Assembly (NCBI RefSeq): GCF_004104075.1
Contig: NZ_QOVK01000019.1
Coordinates: 25,628-89,627 of the forward strand
From: Leeuwenhoekiella polynyae
GTDB lineage: Bacteria > Bacteroidota > Bacteroidia > Flavobacteriales > Flavobacteriaceae
Direction of reading: 5' to 3'
DNA length: 64,000 nucleotides
Shown: positions 16,205 to 26,247 of the stretch, in pieces
How the letters are laid out: each line of letters begins with the position of its first letter
Numbering within the stretch: the stretch's first letter is position 1
Notes under the pieces: generated by a model
Database searches by the model: none
What the model was told of the DNA's origin: nothing
What the model saw: only the letters and a program-made list of their open reading frames with translations
Made by a program: the position numbers and the translations under genes

Positions 16205-19051
16205 ATGTCGACTCAAAAACGCTTATTTCTTTTAGACGCTTATGCTTTAATTTTTCGAGGCTATTATGCCCTAATTAAAAATCCGAGAGTAAATTCAAAA
16301 GGGCAGGACACCTCTGCGGTAATGGGCTTTGTGAATTCACTTTTTGATGTGATCAAACGGGAGAAACCCGATCATCTTGCCGTGGCTTTTGATAAGGGCG
16401 GAAGCTCAGAACGCGTGGAACTATACGAGGAGTATAAAGCCAATCGTGATGAAACCCCAGAGGCTATCCGTATAGCCGTGCCTATTATTCAGCAAATCTT
16501 GAAGGCAATGCATGTGCCCTGTATAGAGATTGAAGGAGTAGAAGCTGATGATTTGATTGGTACATTGGCAAAACAAGCTGAAAAAGAAGGTTATCAGGTT
16601 TTTATGGTAACGCCAGATAAAGATTATGCGCAGTTGGTTTCTGAAAATATTTTTATGTACAAACCGGCCCGAATGGGTAACGGCATTGAGATCTGGGGAA
16701 TTCCTGAAGTGCAAAAACGTTTTGAGGTGGAACGCCCGGAACAGGTGATTGACTACCTGGGGATGATGGGTGATGCTTCAGATAATATTCCGGGGCTTCC
16801 GGGAGTGGGGGATAAAACGGCTAAAAAATTCATCAAGCAATATGGTGGTTTAGAAGGTTTACTGGCGCATACCGATGAGCTGAAAGGCAAGATGAAGGAG
16901 AAGGTGATTGAGAATGCTGAGCTAGGAAGACTTTCCCGAAAGCTGGCAACGATTATGACCGACTGTGATGTAGAATTTCACGCAGAGTCTTATGAGCTTT
17001 CTCAGCCTGACGCAGATAAAGTACAGGAGATCTTTGATGAGTTGGAGTTTAGAAGATTGAAAGATCAATTTATCAAAATATTTTCTGGTGAAGCTGATAG
17101 CGACACTGGCGCTGCGGTAAGCGGAACAGAAACGGCTAAAAAGTTAGTAAGTTCATCTGAAAAAGCGGCAAATGCAGGAGCAGGGCAATACAATCTTTTT
17201 GGAGGAGACGACACCGAGATTGAAGAACGTAACACGCGAAAAACCATTAAAGATACCGAGCATTTTTACCAAAGTGTTGCTCCCGGAATGGCGATGAAGC
17301 TTTTTATCAAAAACCTGATGAAGCAAACTTCGGTTTGTTTTGATACGGAAACAACTGATCTGGATCCTTTGAAAGCAAACTTGGTAGGAATTGCATTTAG
17401 TTGGGAAAAGACTAAAGGCTTTTACATTCCGTTTCCGTCGGAACAAGAAGAAGCACAAAAATTGATTGAAGAGCTGCGTCCCTTTTTTGAGGATGAAAAT
17501 ATTGAGAAAATAGGGCAAAACTTAAAGTACGACATCAAAGTTTTGGCTAAGTACGGTGTTGCCGTGAAAGGCAAACTCTTTGATACGATGATTGCGCATT
17601 ACCTGATCAACCCCGATATGCGTCACAATATGGATGTGCTAGCCGAAACCTATCTGAATTACACGCCGGTTTCCATTGAAGAGCTTATTGGTAAAAAAGG
17701 CAAGAACCAAAAATCAATGGCCGATGTGCCGGTTGAAGAGCAAACCGAATATGCCGTAGAAGATGCCGATGTGACCCTTCAGCTTAAGAAGCATTTTGAA
17801 AAAGAAATGGGAGATGCTAATACGCAAAAATTGTTTGATGAGATTGAAATTCCGTTGGTGCAGGTTCTGGCCGATATGGAGCTTGAAGGCATTAATCTGG
17901 ATCAGGAATTTTTAGGGAGTCTCGCAGAAGCCCTTAATAGTGATATTCTTTCGCTGGAAGAAAAAATTTATAAAGAAGCAGGAGAAGAATTTAATATCGG
18001 TTCGCCGAAACAGTTGGGAGAAATCCTGTTTGACAAATTAAAACTGGTCAATAAACCCAAGAAAACCCGTACCGGGCAGTATTCAACTGCAGAAGATGTG
18101 TTGTCTTATCTGGCTCCCGATCACGAGATCATTCAGCATGTTTTGGATTATCGTGGACTGTCAAAATTAAAAAGCACTTATGTAGATGCGTTGCCTACTC
18201 AGGTTGATCCCAACACGGGTCGCGTGCATACCGATTATATGCAAACAGTCGCGGCTACCGGGCGGTTGAGTTCAAACAATCCGAATTTGCAGAATATACC
18301 CATTCGTACCGAGCGGGGTCGGCAGGTGCGTAAAGCGTTTGTTCCGCGCAATGAAGACTATGTCTTACTCGCTGCCGATTATTCGCAGATTGAACTGCGT
18401 ATCATCGCGGCGTTGAGTCAGGAGGAAACGATGATGCAGGCCTTTAAGGATGGTGAGGATATTCACGCGTCAACAGCGGCCAAAGTGTTTAATGTGCCGC
18501 TTGATGAAGTGACCCGCGAGCAGCGTAGTAATGCCAAGACCGTGAATTTTGGGATTATTTACGGGGTTTCGGCTTTTGGACTCAGCAATCAAACCGATTT
18601 GTCCCGAGGCGAATCAAAAGATCTGATCGATACCTATTATAAAACCTATCCGAAACTGCGTAACTACATGAGTGAGCAGGTAGATTTTGCCCGTGATAAC
18701 GGGTATGTTTCTACCGTTTTAGGACGTCGCCGGTATTTAAAAGACATTAATAGTGGCAATGCTGTGGTGCGGGGTGCCGCAGAGCGGAATGCGGTAAACG
18801 CACCTATACAGGGTAGTGCTGCAGATATCATCAAGATCGCGATGATCAACATTCACAAAAAACTGAAGGCTGAAAAACTGAAGACTAAAATGTTGCTTCA
18901 GGTGCATGATGAATTGGTCTTTGATGTCTACAAACCCGAACTGGAAGACGTCAAAAAAATGATCAAATCAGAAATGGAAAATGCCTTTAAAATGGATGTT
19001 CCGTTAGATGTTGAGTTAGGAGTAGGGGAAAACTGGCTAGAGGCGCATTAA
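16205..19051 (+). CDS. polA: DNA polymerase I
   Basis: Repair and Okazaki-fragment polymerase, 948 residues with all three domains. The 5'-3' exonuclease domain occupies about 1-290 (FLLDAYALIFRGYYAL, EADDLIGTLA, MMGDASDNIPGLPGVGDKTA). The 3'-5' proofreading domain is intact, with the DTET motif (CFDTETTDL) and a later AEDADVTLQL block. The polymerase domain shows motif A DYSQIELRIIAALS, motif B RSNAKTVNFGIIYG and motif C QVHDELVFDV. An in-frame ATG at 16169 would add 12 residues, but it overlaps the promoter box. The gene stands alone between two terminators and has slightly higher GC content than the neighbouring SusCD genes. Confidence 0.97.
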   Translation: MSTQKRLFLLDAYALIFRGYYALIKNPRVNSKGQDTSAVMGFVNSLFDVIKREKPDHLAVAFDKGGSSERVELYEEYKANRDETPEAIRIAVPIIQQILKAMHVPCIEIEGVEADDLIGTLAKQAEKEGYQVFMVTPDKDYAQLVSENIFMYKPARMGNGIEIWGIPEVQKRFEVERPEQVIDYLGMMGDASDNIPGLPGVGDKTAKKFIKQYGGLEGLLAHTDELKGKMKEKVIENAELGRLSRKLATIMTDCDVEFHAESYELSQPDADKVQEIFDELEFRRLKDQFIKIFSGEADSDTGAAVSGTETAKKLVSSSEKAANAGAGQYNLFGGDDTEIEERNTRKTIKDTEHFYQSVAPGMAMKLFIKNLMKQTSVCFDTETTDLDPLKANLVGIAFSWEKTKGFYIPFPSEQEEAQKLIEELRPFFEDENIEKIGQNLKYDIKVLAKYGVAVKGKLFDTMIAHYLINPDMRHNMDVLAETYLNYTPVSIEELIGKKGKNQKSMADVPVEEQTEYAVEDADVTLQLKKHFEKEMGDANTQKLFDEIEIPLVQVLADMELEGINLDQEFLGSLAEALNSDILSLEEKIYKEAGEEFNIGSPKQLGEILFDKLKLVNKPKKTRTGQYSTAEDVLSYLAPDHEIIQHVLDYRGLSKLKSTYVDALPTQVDPNTGRVHTDYMQTVAATGRLSSNNPNLQNIPIRTERGRQVRKAFVPRNEDYVLLAADYSQIELRIIAALSQEETMMQAFKDGEDIHASTAAKVFNVPLDEVTREQRSNAKTVNFGIIYGVSAFGLSNQTDLSRGESKDLIDTYYKTYPKLRNYMSEQVDFARDNGYVSTVLGRRRYLKDINSGNAVVRGAAERNAVNAPIQGSAADIIKIAMINIHKKLKAEKLKTKMLLQVHDELVFDVYKPELEDVKKMIKSEMENAFKMDVPLDVELGVGENWLEAH

Positions 19052-19070
19052 TTAAAAACTTCACTAAAGT

Positions 19071-19107
19071 AAAAACCCGTTTAGCATTTGCTAAACGGGT
19101 TTTTTTG
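19071..19107. terminator. Bidirectional terminator between polA and the second SusD
   Basis: Arms at 19073-19086 and 19089-19102 form a 14-bp stem flanked by an A-run and a T-run, so it can end polA on the plus strand and the minus-strand susCD transcript that finishes at 19146. Confidence 0.9.
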
Positions 19108-19145
19108 GCTAGTTTAAAAAATCTATAAAATCAAAATCGGAATTT

Positions 19146-20744
19146 TTACCATCCAGGATTCTGTTGAGCAGCAAGGGTAGGGTTGTTATTTGTTTCTTGT
19201 TGAGGGATAGGCCACAAAAATCTAAAATCGTTGTAAGGCACTGCGTCAACTCCTAAAGGACCGTCATATGCAGTTCCTAGAGTGTAAAGCGCTTCTGCAG
19301 GAGTTCCGTTTGCAACTTTTGCAGGAATACCACTTACAGGAGCTAAGTTGTCGTTTTGTAAACGGTGAATGTCTGGCCAGCGTCTTCCTTCCATTACAAA
19401 TTCGATTCTACGTTCTGTTATAATAGCGTTAACCAAAGAGGCAGGTGTGGTGAAATCTGCGGCGACATATGCCTGAGTTTCAGGATTTGCAAGTGAACGA
19501 TTTCTAACAGCATTAAGTGAACTGAGAGCTGCACTTGTATTTGCAGGACTCAATCTTGTATAAGCCTCAGCCATATTCAAAAGAACTTCAGCATAACGTA
19601 TAACGGGAGCAGGATCAGTATAATTTGTAGCATCTTTATACTTGTTTGTGTAAATCACTCCTGAAGTTGTGCTTATTAAACCGCCTTCGGTTCTGCGCTC
19701 ATCATCTGTAAGCCAAGCTGGGTTTCTCCAGATAATAGGGCTAACTACTACCAGACCTCTTCTGTTGTATTGAGAAGCTAAAGCAGCATTCACACCTGGA
19801 TTGTTGTTTTCAGAATGTTCCATCGAGAATACAGATTCTGTGTTGTCATAACCGGAAGAGAACGTAGTATTGGGATCGGCAGGTAGCGTATAAACTGTAT
19901 TCAGTTTCATTCCTTCTGTAATTACCATCTGCCAGTTTCTCATATGTAAATAAGCTCTTGTTTTAAAGGCTATTGCGGCTTCTTTTGTAGCACGAACAAT
20001 ACCTCCTCGTATAGAGCCCTCTTCACTTGCCCGGTCTGCTTTGCTTAGTAAATCATCTTCGGCATCATCAAAATCCTGAATTATTCTTTGATAACACTCA
20101 GCAACTGTATTTCGACCTTGTGCTTGTGCTAAATCCAAAGATTCTGCGGTTTGAATAGCAAAATCTCTATAAGGCACTCCAAGGTGGCTTGCATCAGGAG
20201 TATCATTATAGGGTCTTGCAAAATGGAATAATAGTTCTAAATGCGCTGCGGCTCTAAAGAATTTAGCTTGAGCTATATAATCTGTAGCAACTTCACTGGT
20301 TATAATACCATTATCTAAAGCTGCCTGTACGCCTTCAATAACAATGTTAGCGCGATTAATGAGACGATATGTGTCGCTCCAGTAGTATACGTTATTGGCA
20401 GTTGTAGGGTCGTATGTTGCTGTATACGTAAGTTGGTAAAAAGTAGCAACGTTTACTACGTCTTCACCACGATTATCGCCTTGTTGTACAAATGCTGCTC
20501 CAAATGGATATCCTCTCCCAGCACCTGTGTATACGCCAATCTCTGCTGCATTATAAAGACCAGTTACAGATAGCTTTACTAGATCTGCTGTAGAAAATGC
20601 TGCATTTTCTGAAATAGAGTTATAAGGTTCTAGATCCAACACATTGCCCTCATTACAAGAGTTTAATGTGAAACTGAAGCTCGATACTGATAGTAAAACA
20701 AATGCTGCTTTACTTCTAAAATTTGTTTTGATATTTAATTTCAT
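19146..20744 (-). CDS. SusD/RagB-type outer-membrane lipoprotein (second locus)
   Basis: Substrate-binding lid of the second SusCD pair. The signal sequence ends at the lipobox TLNSC (Cys30). The fold is marked by YIAQAKFFRAAAHLELLFHF, the central TPR-like helices (EAAIAFKTRAYLHMRNWQMV), and the C-terminal block ITERRIEFVMEGRRWPDIHR. Length is 532 residues, normal. It starts 10 bases after the SusC stop, so both are one transcript, and it ends at a bidirectional terminator. No enzyme, sigma factor or sensor adjoins this pair, so the substrate is unknown. Confidence 0.94.
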   Translation of the reverse strand: MKLNIKTNFRSKAAFVLLSVSSFSFTLNSCNEGNVLDLEPYNSISENAAFSTADLVKLSVTGLYNAAEIGVYTGAGRGYPFGAAFVQQGDNRGEDVVNVATFYQLTYTATYDPTTANNVYYWSDTYRLINRANIVIEGVQAALDNGIITSEVATDYIAQAKFFRAAAHLELLFHFARPYNDTPDASHLGVPYRDFAIQTAESLDLAQAQGRNTVAECYQRIIQDFDDAEDDLLSKADRASEEGSIRGGIVRATKEAAIAFKTRAYLHMRNWQMVITEGMKLNTVYTLPADPNTTFSSGYDNTESVFSMEHSENNNPGVNAALASQYNRRGLVVVSPIIWRNPAWLTDDERRTEGGLISTTSGVIYTNKYKDATNYTDPAPVIRYAEVLLNMAEAYTRLSPANTSAALSSLNAVRNRSLANPETQAYVAADFTTPASLVNAIITERRIEFVMEGRRWPDIHRLQNDNLAPVSGIPAKVANGTPAEALYTLGTAYDGPLGVDAVPYNDFRFLWPIPQQETNNNPTLAAQQNPGW

Positions 20745-20754
20745 TTGTTTCTAA

Positions 20755-23700
20755 TTAAAATCCTACGTTAATACCGAATGAGAACACACTAGATCTGGGC
20801 GTTAAATTTAAATCTACCCCTGCGGTTTCCATCTCAGGATCTACTCCGCTATAATCTGTGATCGTCCAAAGATTTTGACCTTGTAAGAAAATGCGTAGCT
20901 TAGTTAAACCAAGTTTTTCTGCTTCAGACATAGGTAGGGAGTATCCTAAAGTAATATTGTCAAGCTTAATGAAATCTGCGTCTTCCACAAAACGAGTTGT
21001 AGGCGTTGACGTTAAGTTAGTGGTTGTGTTTGTAGAAGCATATAATCTTGGGGTCCATCCATCGCCTGGATTCTCCACACTTTGCCATCTTCCTAAAATC
21101 TCTGTGCTATTGTTTGTAAAGTTTTGATTTAATAAATCTCTGCGGGTTGCATTGAAAATCTGATTTCCGCCGCTAAAACGGAATAGGAAACCTAAATCAA
21201 AATTCTTGAACGTCATATTAGAATTAAATCCTCCAAAATACTTAGGCTGTGATCTTCCTATAATGGAGCGGTCGTCAGTGGCGCTTAATGCTGCTGCAGT
21301 TGATACATCTGCCGGATTTGCCGGGTCAAAAACTGAATAACTGGCTCCGGGCAGATTCCCCTGTACAAGACTTCCGTCTGCTTTATAGTAAACAGGATTC
21401 CCGTTTGAAGGGTTGACACCATAATAACGGTATCCGTAAATTGAATTTATGGACTCACCTTCGCGGTTTATCGTGTTATTAGTACTGGAGATACGATCTG
21501 CGCCATTAACAAGACTTATGATCTCATTCTCAATAAATGAGATGTTAGCGCCTACATTCCATGTGAAATCTGAATCAATAATACGCGCATCTACGGTAAA
21601 CTCTAAACCACTGTTTTCAATCTGACCAATGTTAGCTCTATAGCTGTTGTTAGGAACACCAAAAGATTGAGGTGTTTCCACGTCAAGTATTAGGCCATCA
21701 ATATCGTTAAGAAAGTAATCAAAACTAAAGTTTATTTTGTTTCTCAACAGTGATAGGTCAAAACCGGCATCATATTTAGCGCTAGTTTCCCATTGTAAGG
21801 TGTTGTTTCCAAACTGTGAATAACCAATTCCATTATTTGCTGCATAGGGCGCTGGAGCGTAAAGACCTAGATAAGGATAATTTCCAATATCTGTGTTGCC
21901 TACTTTTCCATAAGAACCTCTTAATTTTAATTCAGAGACCACATGTTTAATACCTTCCATAAAAGGTTCTTCGCTTATTCTCCAGCCAACCGAAGCTCCC
22001 GGGAAATTACCATAGCGGGTATCTGAGCTTAGTCTTGAGAGGCCGTCACGACGTATAGTCCCTTGAAGATAGTAGCGTTCCTTAAAATTATAAGAAAGAC
22101 GAGCAGCATAGGAGATAAGACCATTTTCGGTAATACCCCCGCCAGAACCTTGAACACCGTAAGAGTCTGTAATAAGGTTGGTGCCGAAGAATTCGTTACT
22201 TAAATCGGTTCCGGTACCAAAGAAGCTTTGACTTCTGGTTTTTTGATATTCGTTTACAAGAGTAACGCTTATATTATGAGCATCCGCATAGGTTTCATTA
22301 TAGCTTAAAACGTTTTGCCAGTTCCAAGTAGTTTCGTCCAAACTGTTATTTTGAACCCGCCCGTTTGAACCTCGACCATCTCCGTGTATCGGGCTCCAGA
22401 AAAGATAGCCATTTGATAATGCCTTGTCTACACTGATTTGTGTTCTGAAGTTTAAGGTAGAAACTGGCTTAATGTCAAGATAGGTATTGCCGATCAATCT
22501 GTTTATTTTTGTGGCATATTTGTTATTTTCTATTACAAAAATAATGTTAGGAATGTTGTCTCCTACGGTCTCCAAGTTGGTGCCGCGTCCCATGCGATCC
22601 GGAAAAGTATCATCCAAATTGTAACCAGTAGGGTCATTGGCGTCATAAGGCGATACGTTAGGATGTTGACGGGTAGCGTTAAAAACGTTTCCGGAAAGAG
22701 AGTTGGTCCCCACGTTCAATCCAAAATATTCAGATTGTGTAATACCAGCATTAGCGCCTATAGATACCCAGTCTTTGATTTTCTGCTCGGCATTTGCACG
22801 GTATGTGAATCGTGTAAATTCATTGGGCTTAGCAACGCTTTCTTGTTCTGTGAATCCTAAAGACAGGTAATATTTTAAATTTTCAGTCCCACCAGAAAAG
22901 GAAAGGTTGTGATCTTGTTGAAATGCATTATCATTAAGAACTAAATCCTGCCAGTTTGTATTTACTTCAGTACCGGCTGCCCAATCTGATTGGTTTCGGT
23001 TTGATCTTTTTTCATTACTGATGGTTACAAAGTCGGCTGCGCCTAGTAGGTCAAATTGACTTACTGGTCTCGCGAAACCAACAGTTACATTATAATTGGT
23101 GCTGATCTTACCAACTTTTCCTTTTTTGGTAGTAATTAATACAACGCCATTAGCAGCACGCGATCCATAAATTGCAGTAGCAGAACCGTCTTTTAAAATA
23201 TCAATCGATTCGATATCTGCAGGGTTTATGTCACCCAGAGCATTTGAAGAGGCATAACCTCCTTGGCCTCCTGTTGCAATGGGGATACCATCCACAACAA
23301 CTAATGGGTATGTGCCAGAATCAATAGAAGCAATACCTCGTATTCTAAAACGAGGAGTGTCACCTATGATACCTGTTTGAGTTGTTATTTGTACACCTGC
23401 GGCACGTCCTGCAAGTTGCGATTCAAAACTTGGAGTAACAAGGTCTGCAATGGCCTCTCCTTTTACCTGAGACACAGATGCCGTTAAATCTGATTTTCGC
23501 TGAACGCCATACCCTACGACCACCACTTCGTCAAGAGATTCGGTGCTTGGGTTTAAAGTAATGTTTATTACAGAGCTTTGTCCTACCACACGTTCAGTCG
23601 ATTCAAAACCTAAGAATGAGAACACTAAAGTTTCTTCCGGGAACGCTGCAATTGAGAATTTCCCGTCAAAATCAGTTTGAGCTCCACGGTTAGCGGCATT

Positions 23701-23835
23701 TTTCACTACCACATTCACGCCTGGTAAAGGCATGCCGTTAGGGTCTGCTACGGTACCAGTCACTGTTTTCTGCTGAGCATGAGTGGATAACCCTAATAGC
23801 CCCAGCATAATCATAAAGAATAATTTTCTTATCAT
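20755..23835 (-). CDS. SusC/RagA-type TonB-dependent receptor (second locus)
   Basis: Outer-membrane TonB-dependent importer of 1026 residues. Seen: signal peptide at 1-20 (MIRKLFFMIMLGLLGLSTHA), carboxypeptidase-like domain at about 24-105 (GTVADPNGMPLPGVNVVVKN), a short strand SLDEVVVVGYG near 106-116 where the TonB contact lies, then plug and barrel with RAAGVQITTQ, IRGIASI, LKDGSATAIYGSRAANGVVL and the C-terminal FSFGINVGF. Unlike the receptor at 8584, it has no STN domain, so it should not signal through FecR. Its promoter must lie in the long AT-rich gap shared with rplM. Confidence 0.95.
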   Translation of the reverse strand: MIRKLFFMIMLGLLGLSTHAQQKTVTGTVADPNGMPLPGVNVVVKNAANRGAQTDFDGKFSIAAFPEETLVFSFLGFESTERVVGQSSVINITLNPSTESLDEVVVVGYGVQRKSDLTASVSQVKGEAIADLVTPSFESQLAGRAAGVQITTQTGIIGDTPRFRIRGIASIDSGTYPLVVVDGIPIATGGQGGYASSNALGDINPADIESIDILKDGSATAIYGSRAANGVVLITTKKGKVGKISTNYNVTVGFARPVSQFDLLGAADFVTISNEKRSNRNQSDWAAGTEVNTNWQDLVLNDNAFQQDHNLSFSGGTENLKYYLSLGFTEQESVAKPNEFTRFTYRANAEQKIKDWVSIGANAGITQSEYFGLNVGTNSLSGNVFNATRQHPNVSPYDANDPTGYNLDDTFPDRMGRGTNLETVGDNIPNIIFVIENNKYATKINRLIGNTYLDIKPVSTLNFRTQISVDKALSNGYLFWSPIHGDGRGSNGRVQNNSLDETTWNWQNVLSYNETYADAHNISVTLVNEYQKTRSQSFFGTGTDLSNEFFGTNLITDSYGVQGSGGGITENGLISYAARLSYNFKERYYLQGTIRRDGLSRLSSDTRYGNFPGASVGWRISEEPFMEGIKHVVSELKLRGSYGKVGNTDIGNYPYLGLYAPAPYAANNGIGYSQFGNNTLQWETSAKYDAGFDLSLLRNKINFSFDYFLNDIDGLILDVETPQSFGVPNNSYRANIGQIENSGLEFTVDARIIDSDFTWNVGANISFIENEIISLVNGADRISSTNNTINREGESINSIYGYRYYGVNPSNGNPVYYKADGSLVQGNLPGASYSVFDPANPADVSTAAALSATDDRSIIGRSQPKYFGGFNSNMTFKNFDLGFLFRFSGGNQIFNATRRDLLNQNFTNNSTEILGRWQSVENPGDGWTPRLYASTNTTTNLTSTPTTRFVEDADFIKLDNITLGYSLPMSEAEKLGLTKLRIFLQGQNLWTITDYSGVDPEMETAGVDLNLTPRSSVFSFGINVGF

Positions 23836-24300
23836 TTAACATATATTTTAGTTATATGATGAAATTTAGGTTAAATGAATATTGAAAATACAAGACACAC
23901 TGTTTTTGTTGATTCATCATAAAAAACGTATGCGTTATTCTGTTTTATTGCTGATAACTCACGTAAAATGTGTTTTAGGTGAATAAAAATTAATAAATAG
24001 TTAATGTGTACGGAATACAGGTATTTTATAGAAAGCTTATTTTTTTTATAAAACAGCTTAAATAGGATCAAAACATTATCATTTTGTTAAGATTTTCTGT
24101 TCTAATTATGGGATTTTTCAATAGGTTTATTGATTTTTAAATTTTTCTAGACAACAGCTGTTTTTTTACAGATCATTTACGGTAACGAGAACCGGGTTTT
24201 TCTTTTGGGGTATTTAATTAACGAAGCGTGTTTTTCACGGGGAAGGTTAGAAGTTTGAAAATCAGATTTTCAGAACTCTAAATATTAATCAAAAGCTCGT
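23836..24300. other. AT-rich intergenic region between divergent susC and rplM
   Basis: About 465 bases without a convincing gene. A 66-codon open frame on the minus strand (23871-24071) has a composition typical of translated AT-rich spacer (Ile, Leu, Lys, Tyr) and is not called. The region should contain the upstream control of the second SusCD pair; I could not identify a clean promoter for it. Confidence 0.5.
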
Positions 24301-24330
24301 TTGTCAAATCAATATATAATTGTACATTTG
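24301..24330 (+). promoter_or_regulatory. rplM-rpsI promoter
   Basis: TTG at 24301-24303, a 19-base spacer and TACATTTG at 24323-24330 form a textbook Bacteroidetes housekeeping promoter. Transcription is expected near 24336. Confidence 0.75.
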
Positions 24331-24396
24331 CAGCCCTGTTTTCGCGCGTGAGTGTGGAAGCGGGAAATGGAATGTTTAATAATTAAAATTAACAGT
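24331..24396 (+). promoter_or_regulatory. Short 5' leader of rplM, possible L13 autoregulatory leader
   Basis: About 60 untranslated bases with GC-rich patches (CCCTGTTTTCGCGCG and GAAGCGGGAAA) that could form a short imperfect stem, with no open frame. Ribosomal-protein leaders upstream of L13 genes have been reported in Bacteroidia; the placement fits, but I could not fold it convincingly by eye. Confidence 0.3.
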
Positions 24397-24852
24397 GTGG
24401 ACACATTAAGTTACAAAACAGTATCTGCCAACAAGAACACCGTAAATAAGGAGTGGGTTGTTATTGATGCTGAAGGACAAACGTTGGGTCGCATGTCTAC
24501 TATCGTTGCAAAATTCTTGCGCGGAAAGTACAAGCCTAACTACACACCACACGTTGATTGCGGAGACAATGTGATTGTTATCAATGCCTCTAAAATCAAC
24601 TTAACAGGAAAGAAGTGGGATTCTAAATCTTACATCCGTCATACGGGCTATCCTGGTGGTCAAAGAAGCCTAACTGCAAAAGAATTGTACGGTAAAGACC
24701 CTGCGCGTCTCGTAGAAAATGCAGTAAAAGGAATGTTACCTAAAAACAAATTAGGTAGTGCGATTTATCGCAATTTAAAGGTTTATGCCGGTGCAGATCA
24801 CGGGCAGGAAGCGCAAAAACCTAAAGCAATTAATATTAACGAACTTAAGTAA
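24397..24852 (+). CDS. rplM: 50S ribosomal protein L13
   Basis: Large-subunit protein L13, 151 residues. Family signatures are NKEWVVIDAEGQTLGRMST, RGKYKPNYTPHVDCGD, YIRHTGYPGGQ and GMLPKNKLG. The start is GTG at 24397, giving the standard (M)DTLSYKT N terminus; an in-frame ATG at 24352 would add 15 residues with no family match and would sit in the leader. rpsI starts on the base after the stop codon, as in almost all bacteria. Confidence 0.96.
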   Translation: MDTLSYKTVSANKNTVNKEWVVIDAEGQTLGRMSTIVAKFLRGKYKPNYTPHVDCGDNVIVINASKINLTGKKWDSKSYIRHTGYPGGQRSLTAKELYGKDPARLVENAVKGMLPKNKLGSAIYRNLKVYAGADHGQEAQKPKAININELK

Positions 24853-25239
24853 ATGGAAGTAATTCACAAAATTGGCCGTAGAAAAACGGCTGTTGCTCGT
24901 GTTTATTTAGCTCCTGGTTCTGGTAACATCACGATCAACAAACGTGAGCTTAACAACTACTTTACTACAGGTACTTTACAGTACAAAGTTAATCAGCCAT
25001 TAGTAATGACTGAAAATGATAAAAACTTTGACATTAAAGTAAATGTATACGGTGGAGGTATCACAGGTCAGGCAGAGGCTGTACGTCTTGCTCTTTCTAG
25101 AGCAATGTGCGAGCTAGATGCAGAAAACAGACTTATTCTTAAGCCTGAAGGTTTGTTGACGAGAGATCCAAGAATGGTAGAGCGTAAGAAATTCGGTCAG
25201 AAGAAAGCGCGTAAGAAATTCCAATTCTCAAAACGTTAA
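24853..25239 (+). CDS. rpsI: 30S ribosomal protein S9
   Basis: Small-subunit protein S9, 128 residues, whose C-terminal tail reaches the P-site tRNA. Signatures: IGRRKTAVARVYL at the N terminus, GGGITGQAEAVRLALSRA, and the conserved C-terminal KKARKKFQFSKR. The ATG directly follows the rplM stop with no gap, so the pair is translationally coupled. Confidence 0.97.
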   Translation: MEVIHKIGRRKTAVARVYLAPGSGNITINKRELNNYFTTGTLQYKVNQPLVMTENDKNFDIKVNVYGGGITGQAEAVRLALSRAMCELDAENRLILKPEGLLTRDPRMVERKKFGQKKARKKFQFSKR

Positions 25240-25432
25240 CAGCAATCGTGTTTCAATTCTTTTGCAATTTATATTGCATCAGATTTTTGAAAGCGAAAAG
25301 AAATTAATTTTAAAATAATGTCCTTGTCCCAATACGTTGGGAAATTAGTTTAGCATCTAAATGTGCTTGGCGATTCATTAGAAGACCACTTGCATATTGC
25401 TACTAGAACGGGAACGTAAACTAAATTTAAAA
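25240..25432 (+). promoter_or_regulatory. rpsB 5' leader with UACG-capped hairpin
   Basis: The 193-base gap between rpsI and rpsB has no gene. At 25327-25342 the bases TCCCAA / TTGGGA pair around TACG, a UNCG-type stable tetraloop in RNA. The rest is AT-rich. It may be part of an S2 leader or the end of the rpsI transcript; no T-run follows, so I do not call it a terminator. Confidence 0.4.
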
Positions 25433-26224
25433 ATGGCAAAAACAGAAAATGTAAAGGATTTACTGGATGCAGGTGTACACTTTGGTCACCTTACCAGAAG
25501 ATGGGATCCAAACATGGCACCATATATCTATATGGAGCGTAATGGTATTCACATCATCAATCTATACAAAACTGCTGCTAAATTAGGCGAAGCTTCAGAA
25601 GCTCTGGCTAAAATTGCAGCTTCGGGTAGAAAAATACTTTTTGTAGCTACCAAAAAACAAGCTAAAGAAATAGTTGCAGATCACGCAGGTCGTGCAAAAA
25701 TGCCTTACATCACAGAAAGATGGCCTGGAGGTATGTTGACTAACTTCGTAACTATACGTAAGGCGGTTAAGAAAATGCAAACTGTAGATCGTATGAAACA
25801 AGACGGTCGTTTTGATAGCTTGTCTAAAAAAGAACAATTGCAAATGAACCGTATGCGTGACAAATTAGAGAAGAACTTAGGTTCTATCGAAGATATGACA
25901 CGTCTACCAGGAGCTTTGTTTGTAGTTGATATTAAGCGTGAACACATTGCGATTAAAGAAGCTCAAAAATTAAACATTCCAATCTTTGCGATGGTTGATA
26001 CCAACTCTGATCCACGTCAGGTTGATTATGCTATCCCATCTAATGATGATGCTTCTAAATCTATTGAGAAAATCATTTCTAACGTTGCTGATGCTATAGT
26101 AGGAGGTCTTTCTGAGCGTAAAGCTGGGAAAGAAAAGTCTGGAGACGCTAAAAAAGCTGACAAAGCTGCTAAGCCTGCAAAGGCAAAAGCTAAAAAAGCT
26201 GTAGCTAACGACGAAGAAGAATAG
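25433..26224 (+). CDS. rpsB: 30S ribosomal protein S2
   Basis: Small-subunit protein S2, 263 residues. Signatures: [47 protein letters not shown], and [12 protein letters not shown] followed by the [10 protein letters not shown] block. The C terminus carries an extra Lys/Ala-rich tail of about 30 residues ending NDEEE, common in Bacteroidetes. ATG at 25433 gives the usual [11 protein letters not shown]; an in-frame ATG 36 bases upstream adds an unlikely basic extension. tsf follows after a strong hairpin. Confidence 0.97.
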   Translation: MAKTENVKDLLDAGVHFGHLTRRWDPNMAPYIYMERNGIHIINLYKTAAKLGEASEALAKIAASGRKILFVATKKQAKEIVADHAGRAKMPYITERWPGGMLTNFVTIRKAVKKMQTVDRMKQDGRFDSLSKKEQLQMNRMRDKLEKNLGSIEDMTRLPGALFVVDIKREHIAIKEAQKLNIPIFAMVDTNSDPRQVDYAIPSNDDASKSIEKIISNVADAIVGGLSERKAGKEKSGDAKKADKAAKPAKAKAKKAVANDEEE

Positions 26225-26247
26225 TATTTAACAATTTGATAATTATT

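Noticed and set aside
23871..24071. 66-codon minus-strand open frame as a gene
   Set aside because: Its composition is that of translated AT-rich spacer and it has no domain, signal or start context.
24352..24396. ATG start extending L13 by 15 residues
   Set aside because: The extension matches nothing in the family, while GTG at 24397 gives the conserved N terminus.
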